From assembly GCF_002926165.1 (NCBI RefSeq), contig NZ_MAGP01000105.1:1-64000 (forward strand): 64,000 bases of DNA. Reading direction: 5' to 3'. Shown here piece by piece: positions 52,022 to 60,773 of the stretch. Position numbers and translations under genes: made by a program. The notes beneath the pieces were generated by a model, which was not told where the DNA came from, made no database searches, and saw only the letters and a list, made by a program, of their open reading frames with translations. Every line of letters begins with the position of its first letter. Position 1 is the first letter of the stretch. This DNA comes from Micromonospora chalcea. GTDB taxonomy: Bacteria > Actinomycetota > Actinomycetes > Mycobacteriales > Micromonosporaceae.

Positions 52022-54676
52022 TCACAGCTGGCGCAGGATCACCGGATCCTTGATCTTCTTGTCGGCGGCCAGCAGCAACGCCTTGCTGATGATCTCGCCG
52101 AGCCGGCTGTCACCCTCGAACGGCAGGAACATCTCCGGCTCCTTCGCCTTCGCCGAGTCCGGGATGACGCACAGGTACCGCTCGTCCGGGGCGATCAGGA
52201 TGTTGCCCGAGCCGCAGTGGATGCGGTACGTGTGCAGATCGCCGCGTACCTCCAGGAACCTGTCGGTGAGCGTGCAGCGACCGGCGATCGCCAGCCGGGG
52301 GATCAGCTCCGCCAGCACGTCCCGGCGCGTCCGGCCGGTCGGGGTCAGCTCGCCGAAGCTGTTCTGCGCCCAGTAGTCGCGATACCGGCCCTCCGGCCCA
52401 CCGTCGTACCAGTTCGGGTCGGCGCCCACCCCGGCCGCGGCCACGAACAGGTCGACGTCGCGCATCACCTCGCTCAGCACGACCGGCGGAACCTGCGCCA
52501 GCGGAACCGGCAGGCGCTCGCCCCGGATGAAGAACAGCTGGTCGGTCCCCATCGTGTCGAACACGAGGTCGTCGTCCCGGTGCTCGATCCCGGCGACACC
52601 CAGTTCGGCGCGCAGCCCCCAGTCCGGGAGGGCCAGCCAGGGCAGGTTGTAGGACGCCCCGTCGTTGCGGTGCTGGACGTACGACCAGCCACGCCGGGAC
52701 AGCAGCGCGTTGAGCCGGTGCTGACGCACGATGTGCGCGGCGAACCGGTTGGAGTACACGCCAGTGGCCCGCTCCGCGTCGGTGAGCAGGTACTGCTCCC
52801 GGTGAGCCTGCTTGAACGGCTGGGTGATCGCGTGCCGGGTGAGGAAGTCCCGCCACGGCCCCACCGCGTCGGGGTCGAGCACCGGATGCCACAACCGGAC
52901 CGTCGCGTCGTCGGCCGGCTCGAGCACGGTGTCGTCCGCTGTGCGCAGCGCCTCACCGGCCCAGCAGCAGGCCACGCCGTCGACCGTCCAGACGAGACGC
53001 CGGGCCAGCGTACGGGCCAGCGGATGGTCCAGGAACCGCTCGCGCCACTGCTCGACGGTCCACGAACGGTCGCGCCGCAGCAGCCCTTCCAGCCGGTCGC
53101 GGGTGGCGACGAGCGTCGCGGCGACGTCGACGACAGTCGCCTTCAGCTCCTTCACCTCCTCGCCGTGCTCCCTGCGCACCTGCGCCGGAGGCGTCCTGAC
53201 CACCTTGCCGTCCGCGTTGCGCCACACCACTACGGCGTCGACACCGCGCACCTCCAGCTCGTACGAGCAGTCGCCCAGCTTGTCCGCGAGCGGCAGCCCG
53301 AAGCCGGGCAGGGCCATCTCCTCGACGTCCTCCCGGCTGACGCCGCGCGCCTCGGCGTGCCGGGTCAGCCCCTTCTCCACCAGGCGCAGGGTGCTCTTGT
53401 AGGTCAGCCGCGAGGACAACCGCGCCAGCTGGGCGAGCGCGGCCGGGTGATCGGTGTCGACGAGCGCCGCGACCGCGGCGTTCGCAAGCTTCGGGCTCGC
53501 CGGGCCGTGGCCGGAGATCTTGCGGGCGGCCCGTTCCGCGATCTGGCCGAAGCTGCGCAGGGTCTCGTCGGACGGCGGGCACATCGTCCGCATCCAGAGC
53601 AGGCCCCACAGCAGCCTGACGTTGTAGCGGTCGATCATCCGTGGCGGCATGTCCTTGATGTGGCCGGCGCAGCACGTGGTCATGCGCAGCGGCAGGCTGC
53701 GCGCCTGCCCGACGAGCGGAAGCCAGTCGTCGAGCCGGGCGGTGAACTCGTCGACGCCCACCGCGTCGAGCAGCGACCGGGCCTGCTTGCGCCAACCGGC
53801 CGTCGGCTTCGCCTTGTCCACCTCGACCGGGCAGTGCGCCAGCAGCGCCTCCCAGGCGGACCTCCGGTCCGCCGGCATCGCCTCGATGTCCGCGACGGCG
53901 CGATCGGCCCACTGCTCACCGACGTTGGGGATCGGCCACATCCGGTCGGCCTCGTCGCTGATGTAACTCAGCGAGCGCTCGATCCCGGTCCGGCGCCAGG
54001 TCGCCAGCGCCGCCGGGTTCACCCGCCCGGCCGCCGCCTCCACCTGGATGGAATCCCAGGTGAACCGGTTGAGGTGCCAACTCCAGTAATTGAATCCCAG
54101 CCAAGCCTGGGTGCCCAGCCGGCCGAGCCAGGCCGAGCCGTCGAGGCCGCCGCCGGAGCGCACGACAGGGATCAGCCTGGTCTGCTCGTCACCGCTCTCC
54201 CCTGGCACCGTCAGCGCGTCGAAGACCACCTGGCGCACCGGCGCCGGTTGCGCGGCCAGAAGTTCTTCCGTCCGGCGCCACGCCTCGCCCCGGGCCCGGT
54301 CCCACACGCTCACGTCCTGGTACGGCCGCCCGGGCAGGTGGCCGACCATCGTCAGCGCGGCGGCGGCACGGCGGTCATGATCCGCCTCGTCGCCGGCCAG
54401 GTCGGTCACGGCGGCGGCAACCGACTCGGCCTTCCGAATGGCCTCCGACAGCAGCTCGTCCCGCGGCGGAGCGGGATCGCCGGACCTGCGCGTGGCGTCG
54501 AGCGCGGCGAGCAGCGCCGGAACCGAACCGGCCGGCGCCCAGCCGAACACGGCCACCACCCCGTCGAGGAATCGCCGCAGGTGATGCTCGTTGAAGGTCT
54601 GGTCGTCGCTCTCGCGCCAGCCGCTCACCGCGTCGACCACCTCGCGCAGCGCCGCCTGCACGTCCTGCGTGTCCAC
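52022..54676 (-). CDS. DUF4132-domain protein
   Basis: 884-residue cytoplasmic protein. The C-terminal region (about 560-884) carries DUF4132 features: TGVYSNRFAAHIVRQHRLNALLSRRGW, then the closing GDLHTYRIHCGSGNILIAPDERYLCVIPD. The N-terminal half is helical and Trp-rich. In E. coli related proteins are YehI and MolR (the latter described as a molybdate-metabolism regulator), but no biochemical activity is established. No WGR domain is seen at the N-terminus. The GTG start is contiguous with the stop codon of the small Gly-Gly protein gene upstream (TGAGTG), so the two are surely cotranslated. Confidence 0.8.
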   Translation of the reverse strand: MDTQDVQAALREVVDAVSGWRESDDQTFNEHHLRRFLDGVVAVFGWAPAGSVPALLAALDATRRSGDPAPPRDELLSEAIRKAESVAAAVTDLAGDEADHDRRAAAALTMVGHLPGRPYQDVSVWDRARGEAWRRTEELLAAQPAPVRQVVFDALTVPGESGDEQTRLIPVVRSGGGLDGSAWLGRLGTQAWLGFNYWSWHLNRFTWDSIQVEAAAGRVNPAALATWRRTGIERSLSYISDEADRMWPIPNVGEQWADRAVADIEAMPADRRSAWEALLAHCPVEVDKAKPTAGWRKQARSLLDAVGVDEFTARLDDWLPLVGQARSLPLRMTTCCAGHIKDMPPRMIDRYNVRLLWGLLWMRTMCPPSDETLRSFGQIAERAARKISGHGPASPKLANAAVAALVDTDHPAALAQLARLSSRLTYKSTLRLVEKGLTRHAEARGVSREDVEEMALPGFGLPLADKLGDCSYELEVRGVDAVVVWRNADGKVVRTPPAQVRREHGEEVKELKATVVDVAATLVATRDRLEGLLRRDRSWTVEQWRERFLDHPLARTLARRLVWTVDGVACCWAGEALRTADDTVLEPADDATVRLWHPVLDPDAVGPWRDFLTRHAITQPFKQAHREQYLLTDAERATGVYSNRFAAHIVRQHRLNALLSRRGWSYVQHRNDGASYNLPWLALPDWGLRAELGVAGIEHRDDDLVFDTMGTDQLFFIRGERLPVPLAQVPPVVLSEVMRDVDLFVAAAGVGADPNWYDGGPEGRYRDYWAQNSFGELTPTGRTRRDVLAELIPRLAIAGRCTLTDRFLEVRGDLHTYRIHCGSGNILIAPDERYLCVIPDSAKAKEPEMFLPFEGDSRLGEIISKALLLAADKKIKDPVILRQL

Positions 54677-54985
54677 TCAGCCACCCACCAACGGGACGAG
54701 CTTGAGGAAGGTGACGCGCGATCCCGCGTGCAGGCGGACCTTCTCCTCCAGGTCGGTGACCTGGCGGTCGTCGACGAGCACCACGAAGGCGTTGCGGCCG
54801 AACGCGTCGAGTGTCATCCGCGTCCGCTCCTCGGGATCGGCGTCCGCGCCGGACTCGGCGATCCCGAGGGAAACCCGACGGCGGATCAACTCGGCGAGGG
54901 GCAGCGTCTCCTCGAAGACCTCGATGGTCCACGCGGGCCCGCCCGGAGCTCCGACCACCTCGTCGGTGACTGTGATCAATGGCAT
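54677..54985 (-). CDS. Small beta-grasp (MoaD/ThiS/ubiquitin-like) protein ending in Gly-Gly
   Basis: 102-residue protein starting MPLITVTDEVVGAPGGPAW. The order of strands and helix (strand, strand, helix LPLAELIRRRVS, a loop rich in acidic residues, then strands FVVLVDDRQV and RVTFLKLVPLVGG) resembles the beta-grasp fold of MoaD, ThiS and other sulfur-carrier or ubiquitin-like proteins. The C-terminus is exactly Gly-Gly, the site adenylated by an E1-like enzyme in those families. No E1/MoeB/ThiF-type gene is nearby. The ATG at 54985 is chosen; the longer ORF start adds ten residues that are not typical. It is coupled to the DUF4132 gene. Confidence 0.65.
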   Translation of the reverse strand: MPLITVTDEVVGAPGGPAWTIEVFEETLPLAELIRRRVSLGIAESGADADPEERTRMTLDAFGRNAFVVLVDDRQVTDLEEKVRLHAGSRVTFLKLVPLVGG

Positions 54986-55091
54986 GGCGGAGAAGGTAAC
55001 GCTTCCCTCCGACACCTCAGCATTTTGTGTGACCTGACCGCGTACCGGACAGTCTCCACGGTGTACGAGATCATTCCGTGAAGGCGAGGTT

Positions 55092-56567
55092 GTGAGCGTG
55101 TCCTATCCCGCGTACCCGAACAGGGCCGACATGTCGGCGGTGGTGGACGCGGCTCGCCGCGGCGACCGGGCGGCGACGGACGAGGTGGTCTCGCACTGTC
55201 TGCCGCTGGTCTACAACATCGTGGGCCGGGCGCTGAACCGGTCGGCCGACGTCGACGACGTGGTGCAGAACACGATGCTGAGCGTCGTACGCGGCCTGCC
55301 GGGCGTCCGCGAGCCGCGGCTGTTCCGGTCGTGGCTGGTCGCCGTCACCATGAACGAGATCCGCACCCACACGCAGCGCCGGCCCACCACACTGGCGCCG
55401 CCGGAGGACATCGACAACGTGATCGACCCGCGCGCGGACTTCGAGGACCTGACCCTGACCCAGCTCCGCCTCGCCGACCAGCGCCGCGAGGTCGTGCTGG
55501 CCACGCGCTGGCTGGACGACGACCACCGCCACCTGCTGTCCCTGTGGTGGCTGGTCGAGGCCGGTCACCTCACCCGCGCCGACCTGGTCGACGCCCTGCG
55601 CCTGGAGCCACATCACGTGACCGTGCGGGTGTCCCGGATGAAGGCGCAACTGGACACCGCCCGGCTGGTGGTGCGAGCCCTCACCGCGCGGCCCGGCTGC
55701 GCCGGCCTGCGCGACACCGCGTCGGGCTGGAACGGTCAGCCGGCGCCGCTGTGGCGCAAGCGGTTCGCGCGGCATCTCCGGGACTGCGCGCACTGCCCGG
55801 ACGCGACGAACGACCTGGTGCCCGCCGAACGACTGCTCGCCGGCCTGGCGCTCACGCCGCCCCCGGCCGCACTCGCCTCGGACGTCACGCAGAAGCTGCA
55901 CGCCGTCGCCTCCGTGTCGCCCGTCGCCCCGGCCGGTACGCACGCCGTGGCGGCCGGAGCGAGGTCCGGGCTCTCGTTGTCCAAGACCCTGGTCGGCGTC
56001 GCCGCGGCCGTTGCCGTGCTCGGCGGGGGTGGTCTGATCCTTGCCAACTACCCGAGCGGGCCCGACCGGCAGCCCGCGGCCGCGACTGCTGTGCAGCCCG
56101 CGCCCGAGACGACCGCACCCGCGCTCACACCCTCCCCGACCGCCGCCCTCCCGAGCCCCACCCCGAGCCGGTCGGCGAAGCCCAGCAAGTCGCCAAAGCC
56201 GACCCCGTCGCCGGTCAAGTCCACCGCCACGTCCAACGGCTTGTCAGCAGCGGAACGGCGGCTGCTGGTGCTGCTCAACGAGCGGCGTCGCGCGCTCGGG
56301 CTGACCGAGGTCAAGCTGGGCGCGGCGCAACACCGGGAGGCGGAGTCCTGCGTACGGCGGAACCTGAACGCGAGCGGGTTGCAGCACTGCGGGCACGAGG
56401 TGCTGTTCGCCTCGTCGGGCAACTCCTCGCCGGAGCAGATGATCGAGGCGTGGTTCAACAGTCCGGGCCACAAGACGGCGTTGACGTACGCCAGCTCCCG
56501 CTTCGCCGGACCGGCGATCGTGTTCAACGGCAGCCGCCAGGTCGCCGCCATCAACATCGACTACTGA
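55092..56567 (+). CDS. ECF sigma factor fused to zinc motif, membrane segment and CAP domain
   Basis: 491-residue fusion. Residues about 15-90 form sigma region 2, with VDDVVQNTMLSVVRG; region 4-like sequence (about 140-195) includes DLVDALRLEPHHVTVRVSRMKAQL. A segment near 227-234, HLRDCAHC, matches the zinc anti-sigma motif H-x3-C-x2-C. One membrane helix follows (about 293-318), then a Pro/Ser/Thr/Lys spacer (about 325-380). The C-terminal CAP/SCP-PR1-like domain (about 385-491) has HREAESCVRR, LQHCGHEVLFA and WFNSPGHKTALTY. The protein would therefore be a sigma factor that is its own membrane-bound sensor. The GTG at 55092 follows AAGGCGAGG. Confidence 0.85.
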   Translation: MSVSYPAYPNRADMSAVVDAARRGDRAATDEVVSHCLPLVYNIVGRALNRSADVDDVVQNTMLSVVRGLPGVREPRLFRSWLVAVTMNEIRTHTQRRPTTLAPPEDIDNVIDPRADFEDLTLTQLRLADQRREVVLATRWLDDDHRHLLSLWWLVEAGHLTRADLVDALRLEPHHVTVRVSRMKAQLDTARLVVRALTARPGCAGLRDTASGWNGQPAPLWRKRFARHLRDCAHCPDATNDLVPAERLLAGLALTPPPAALASDVTQKLHAVASVSPVAPAGTHAVAAGARSGLSLSKTLVGVAAAVAVLGGGGLILANYPSGPDRQPAAATAVQPAPETTAPALTPSPTAALPSPTPSRSAKPSKSPKPTPSPVKSTATSNGLSAAERRLLVLLNERRRALGLTEVKLGAAQHREAESCVRRNLNASGLQHCGHEVLFASSGNSSPEQMIEAWFNSPGHKTALTYASSRFAGPAIVFNGSRQVAAINIDY

Positions 56568-56588
56568 GGCGGTCGCTACGCTCCCCCG

Positions 56589-57569
56589 ATGACGCACGAG
56601 AAGGAGATCGTCGAGCCGGTCGACCTGTGCCTTCCGGACGGGCGGCTCAACCCCGCCGCGGTCGGCTGGACCCGCCGGCCGCTGCACCGGGCGAACCTAC
56701 GCGGTTGGGGTAGAACCAAGCGCTGGGAGTACTGGGGGATAGTGACGCCGACCCACATCGTCGGCCTCGTCGCGTCGTCGCTGGACTACGCCGGGGTGCA
56801 CGGCGTCTACGTGCTCGACCGCGCCACGAAGGTCGAGACCGGCACGGACGCCGTGGTCCCCTTCGCCCGCGGCGTCGTCATGCCGCCGATCAGCGGCGTG
56901 GGCGCCGTGCACGCGCACGGAGGCGGCCTGTCGATCGACATCGACCAGACCACCGAGGGCAGCACGATCCGTGCCACCGCGCCGGGCATCCAGATCGACC
57001 TCGTGGTGCCGCTCCCGCCCGGCCACGAGTCGCTCGGCGTCGTGGTCCCGTGGAGCACGCGCCGGTTCCAGTACACGGTCAAGGACGTCGGGCGCCCGGT
57101 GCGCGGCTCACTGCGGGTGAACGGTACGACGCACGTCGTGGACGAGCGGGACTCGTTCGCCGTGCTCGACCACGGCCGGGGCAAGTGGCCGTACGCGATC
57201 ACGTGGAACTGGGCGGCGGGCAGCGGATCGGACGTGTCGATCCAGCTCGGCGGCAAGTGGACCGACGGCACCGGCTCGACCGAGAACGCACTGTTCACCG
57301 GCGGCCGGCTGCACAAGCTCGGCGCCGAACTGCGCTGGAGCTACGACCGCCGCGACTGGCTGCGGCCGTGGCGGATCAGCGGTGATCGCGTCGAGGTGGA
57401 GTTCCACCCGTTCCACGAGAAGGTCTCCCGCACCAACCTCGGCGTCGTGGCCAGCGAGACCCACCAGTGCTTCGGGCACTTCTCCGGCTGGGCCCAGGCG
57501 GACGACGGCGAACGGGTGGCTCTGGACGGCCTGGTCGGCTGGGCGGAGGAAGCTCAGAACCGCTGGTGA
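56589..57569 (+). CDS. DUF2804-domain protein
   Basis: 326-residue beta-rich cytoplasmic protein of the DUF2804 family. Characteristic segments are RGWGRTKRWEYWGIVTPTHIVGLVASSLDY, DHGRGKWPYAITWNWAAGSG and a late FHPFHEKVSR. The fold is thought to resemble lipocalin-like or glycosidase-associated beta domains, but the role is unknown. The gene starts 21 nt after the sigma fusion gene, so they may form an operon. Its end overlaps the convergent GH2 gene by 16 nt. Confidence 0.85.
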   Translation: MTHEKEIVEPVDLCLPDGRLNPAAVGWTRRPLHRANLRGWGRTKRWEYWGIVTPTHIVGLVASSLDYAGVHGVYVLDRATKVETGTDAVVPFARGVVMPPISGVGAVHAHGGGLSIDIDQTTEGSTIRATAPGIQIDLVVPLPPGHESLGVVVPWSTRRFQYTVKDVGRPVRGSLRVNGTTHVVDERDSFAVLDHGRGKWPYAITWNWAAGSGSDVSIQLGGKWTDGTGSTENALFTGGRLHKLGAELRWSYDRRDWLRPWRISGDRVEVEFHPFHEKVSRTNLGVVASETHQCFGHFSGWAQADDGERVALDGLVGWAEEAQNRW

Positions 57570-59311
57570 CGCAGCCGCTCGTTGACCTGACGGACCACGT
57601 CCTCGGGAAGCTTGACCACGCGCCGGTCGTACGTGAGCAGACCGTTCAGCTCGTCCTCCACGTCGGACAGCTGGGTGTAGACGGTCGCGCTCAGACCGGC
57701 CCGGATCGCGGGCACGATCTGCTCGGTGTGCAGCCGCGTGAACGCCTCCGCCAGGTCCTCGGCGCTCCGGTACCGCCGGTAACCGAAATCCTTGCGGCTG
57801 AAGGCGTGCCCGTCGACGCGCAGGTTGTAGCCGCCGTACTCGGACAGCACCAGCGCCCGGCGGTCGCCGCGTCGCCGCAGCACCCGGAAGCGGCGGAAGT
57901 AGACGTGCAGGCTGCGCAGGTCGCCGCCGCCCTGGTCGTGCCAGCCGCTGGCGTGGTCGACCGTACGGGTGCTGTCGAGTTCGGCGACCTCGCGGGCGAT
58001 CCGGGCCGCGTCGAACTGCCCCCAGCCCTCGTTGAAGGGCACCCACACGGCGAGGCTCACCACGTTGCGCAGGTGCTCGACGGTGTCGCGCAGCTCGGCC
58101 CGGAACCGGTCCCGTCCACCGGCGTCGGCACGGCCGAACCAGCGCCGCCACCGGCCCCGGTCGGGCAGCCGCAGCGGCGTCACCGCCGGCGCGGTGACGA
58201 CCAGCGGGTGGTAACTGCTGCCGCCGTTGACCATGTCCTGCCAGACCAGCATCCCCAGCCGGTCGCAGTGGTGATACCAGCGCAGCGGCTCGATCTTGAT
58301 GTGCTTGCGCAGCATGGTGAACCCGAGCCGCTTCATGGTGGCGATGTCGGCGATCATCGCCTCGTCGGAGGGCGCCGTGTACATGCCGTCCGACCAGTAG
58401 CCCTGATCGAGGATGCCGGCGTGGAAGTACGGCCGCCCGTTGAGCAGCAGCCGGGGCACGCCGTCCCCGTCCGGTCCGACACCGAACGAACGCATGCCGA
58501 AGTAGCTGCGTACCCGGTCCGCGCCCAACTCGGCGGTCACGTCGTAGAGGAACGGATCCTCGGGGCTCCACTGCCGTACCTCGGGGATCGGGATGCGAAC
58601 GGCCACGCCGACGGGTGCGGTGGCCTCGGCCACCGCGACCCCGTCGGCCAGGATCCGGATGCCGGCGTCGCCGGCATCCGCCGTCGCGTGCACCGTCACC
58701 TCGACGCACCGCTCGTCGAGGAGCGGGGTCAGGGTGAGGTGCCGCAGGTGTACGGCGGGCACGCTCTCGGCCCACACCGTCTGCCAGATCCCGGACTGGG
58801 CGGTGTACCAGATGCCGCCGCGGCGCAACCGCTGCTTGCCCCGGGAGTGGTGGCCGGTGTCGCTGTCGTCCTGGACCGCCACGACCAGGACGTTGGCGTC
58901 CTCGCGGAGCGCGTCGGTGATGTCGCAGGTGAACGGCAGATACCCGCCGGTATGGCCGCCGACAGCAACGCCGTTCAGGTAGACCTGGCAGGTCTGGTCG
59001 ACCGCGCCGAAGTGCAGCAGCAGGCGCGAGCCGGCCGCGTGGAAGCCCACCGGGAGGGTCAGCGGTCGGCGGTACCAGAGCGTCTCGCCCGGCTGGAGCT
59101 GCCGCCCGACGCCGGAGAGCGTGGACTCCGGGGAGAACGGCACGAGGATTTCGCCGTCGTAGCGTTCCGGCTCGGTGGACGAACCGGTGATCGCGTACTC
59201 CCACCGGCCGTTGAGGTTGAGATAGCTGTCCCGGGCGAACTGCGGGCGGGGGTACTCGGGCAGGACACGCTCCGGGTCGAGCGTGGAGCCCCACGGGGTC
59301 AGCAGCGTCAT
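57554..59311 (-). CDS. Glycoside hydrolase family 2 protein
   Basis: 585-residue beta-glycosidase. The N-terminal sugar-binding domain (about 15-175) has SYLNLNGRWEYAI and LLHFGAVDQTCQVYLNG; an Ig-like domain follows, then the catalytic (beta/alpha) barrel (about 270-585). The acid/base Glu is in WVPFNEGWGQF and the nucleophile Glu in LVLSEYGGYN. No signal peptide, so it is likely cytoplasmic and acts on an imported sugar. The start overlaps the MFS gene end by 4 nt (ATGA), showing coupling. The substrate (beta-galactoside, glucuronide or mannoside) cannot be told from sequence. Confidence 0.9.
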   Translation of the reverse strand: MTLLTPWGSTLDPERVLPEYPRPQFARDSYLNLNGRWEYAITGSSTEPERYDGEILVPFSPESTLSGVGRQLQPGETLWYRRPLTLPVGFHAAGSRLLLHFGAVDQTCQVYLNGVAVGGHTGGYLPFTCDITDALREDANVLVVAVQDDSDTGHHSRGKQRLRRGGIWYTAQSGIWQTVWAESVPAVHLRHLTLTPLLDERCVEVTVHATADAGDAGIRILADGVAVAEATAPVGVAVRIPIPEVRQWSPEDPFLYDVTAELGADRVRSYFGMRSFGVGPDGDGVPRLLLNGRPYFHAGILDQGYWSDGMYTAPSDEAMIADIATMKRLGFTMLRKHIKIEPLRWYHHCDRLGMLVWQDMVNGGSSYHPLVVTAPAVTPLRLPDRGRWRRWFGRADAGGRDRFRAELRDTVEHLRNVVSLAVWVPFNEGWGQFDAARIAREVAELDSTRTVDHASGWHDQGGGDLRSLHVYFRRFRVLRRRGDRRALVLSEYGGYNLRVDGHAFSRKDFGYRRYRSAEDLAEAFTRLHTEQIVPAIRAGLSATVYTQLSDVEDELNGLLTYDRRVVKLPEDVVRQVNERLRHQRF

Positions 59312-60636
59312 GCCCGGGCCTCCCGCTCCCGCCGCCGCAGCGCCACGGCCGGCACCGCGATGAGGACCAGCACTGCGAGCGCCATGAGGAAGATGCCCGG
59401 CGTCGGAACCTGCTTCACCACGCCGAGATCCTCGTAGACCTCGCCGGCGCCGGTGATCACGGCGGCGCCGAGGTACGGGCCGACGAGCATCGGAACGAGG
59501 ATGGCGAAGACCATCCGCAGCCCCTGGACATGGCCGGCCCGATCCGGTGGCGAGTAGTCGCGCACGATGGCGCCGATCGGGGCGAGGACGAGCATGAAGC
59601 CCGACATCATCACGATCCCGGCGGCGATCACGGGGACCATGCCGCGGGCGAAGAACATCAGCGCCAGGCCGGCGCCGTACAGCACTACCGCCGGCAGGAG
59701 GAAGCGCACCTTGCCGACGCGGTCGATGAGCCGCCCGCCGACCACGCTGACCGCCGACGCCGTGACGAGGACGACGGCCAGGACGATCGCGTACCCCTCG
59801 ATCCGCAGGTACCGCTGCAGGTAGATGATCAGATACGGCAGGAACACCTGCGTGGAGATCCCCCAGATCGACCAGGCCGCCAGGGCGAGGTAGAGCCCCG
59901 GGTTGGCGCGGACGGCGGCCGGGCGCAAACCGTGGACGACGGCGCGCAGGTAGCCGCCCTCGTGCCGGACGAGTGACGGGCTGTCCTCGACCAGGAACCA
60001 GGCCAGCAGACCGGCCACGGCCATGATCGCGCCGATGACAACGAAGAACAGCCGCCAGTTCCCGGCGCGGGCCAGCCCGTCGAACCCGCCGAAGATCACC
60101 AGCATCGAGACCAGCGGCATGATGGCGAGCACCGACTCGACCCGGCCGCGGTTGGCCGGCTCGGTCACGTCGGTGACCCACGCCTGGAACGCCGCGTCGT
60201 TTGCGCCCGAGCCGAGGAAGGACATCAGGCAGTCGAGGGTGATGACCGCGATCGCCGTGACCAGCACGACGTTCGCGACGGGCGCGATGTCCTCCACGAA
60301 ACCCACTGTCAGGAAGCCGAAGGCGGCGGTGGAGACGCCCCACAGCAGGTAGCCGCCCGCGATGAACGACCGGCGCCGCCCGGTCCGGTCGGAGAGGGCA
60401 CCGAGCAGCAGGGTGGCGACAGTGGCGGTCACGGCGCTGGCGGCGACCATCGTGGCGATCGCGTTGGGATCGTCGGTGATCGTGTCGTACACGAACAGGT
60501 TCAGGTAGATGTTCTCGATGGTCCAGGCCATCTGCCCAACGAGCCCGAGCACGATCAGCGCGGTCCAGGTGCGGGGGCGCAGCCCGACCGGACCGGCCGA
60601 GGTAGCCGGGGTGAGCACGCTCCGGGTGGCGGACAC
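59308..60636 (-). CDS. MFS transporter
   Basis: 442-residue major facilitator with 12 predicted membrane helices. The signature GALSDRTGRRRSFIAGGYLLWG lies between helices 2 and 3. The likely role is import of the sugar cleaved by the GH2 enzyme. The start at 60636 (GTG) has AGGAGG 6 nt upstream, better than the longer frame start at 60762. The GH2 gene begins inside its last codons. An AT-rich stretch about 15-30 nt further upstream (CATATT) may be the -10 box. Confidence 0.88.
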   Translation of the reverse strand: MSATRSVLTPATSAGPVGLRPRTWTALIVLGLVGQMAWTIENIYLNLFVYDTITDDPNAIATMVAASAVTATVATLLLGALSDRTGRRRSFIAGGYLLWGVSTAAFGFLTVGFVEDIAPVANVVLVTAIAVITLDCLMSFLGSGANDAAFQAWVTDVTEPANRGRVESVLAIMPLVSMLVIFGGFDGLARAGNWRLFFVVIGAIMAVAGLLAWFLVEDSPSLVRHEGGYLRAVVHGLRPAAVRANPGLYLALAAWSIWGISTQVFLPYLIIYLQRYLRIEGYAIVLAVVLVTASAVSVVGGRLIDRVGKVRFLLPAVVLYGAGLALMFFARGMVPVIAAGIVMMSGFMLVLAPIGAIVRDYSPPDRAGHVQGLRMVFAILVPMLVGPYLGAAVITGAGEVYEDLGVVKQVPTPGIFLMALAVLVLIAVPAVALRRREREARA

Positions 60637-60773
60637 GACGGCCTCCTTCGACGGGTCAGAATATGATCCGTCCCGTCCAGCCGTCGATGGGTCCGGGGTC
60701 GGCCAGGCTGCCGCGTCCGAACGGGCACGACGAAAAGACCTGGTACGGAGCAGCCGGACCATGGCCTTCGTCG

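Noticed and set aside
52022..54985. Bacterial ubiquitin-like (Bil-type) antiphage system
   Set aside because: A Gly-Gly beta-grasp protein is present, but there is no E1, E2 or deubiquitinase gene in the neighbourhood.
52217..55081. 954-codon plus-strand frame opposite the DUF4132 gene
   Set aside because: Antisense shadow with low-complexity Arg/Val/Gln composition; the minus strand carries the recognised DUF4132 features and the coupled small gene.
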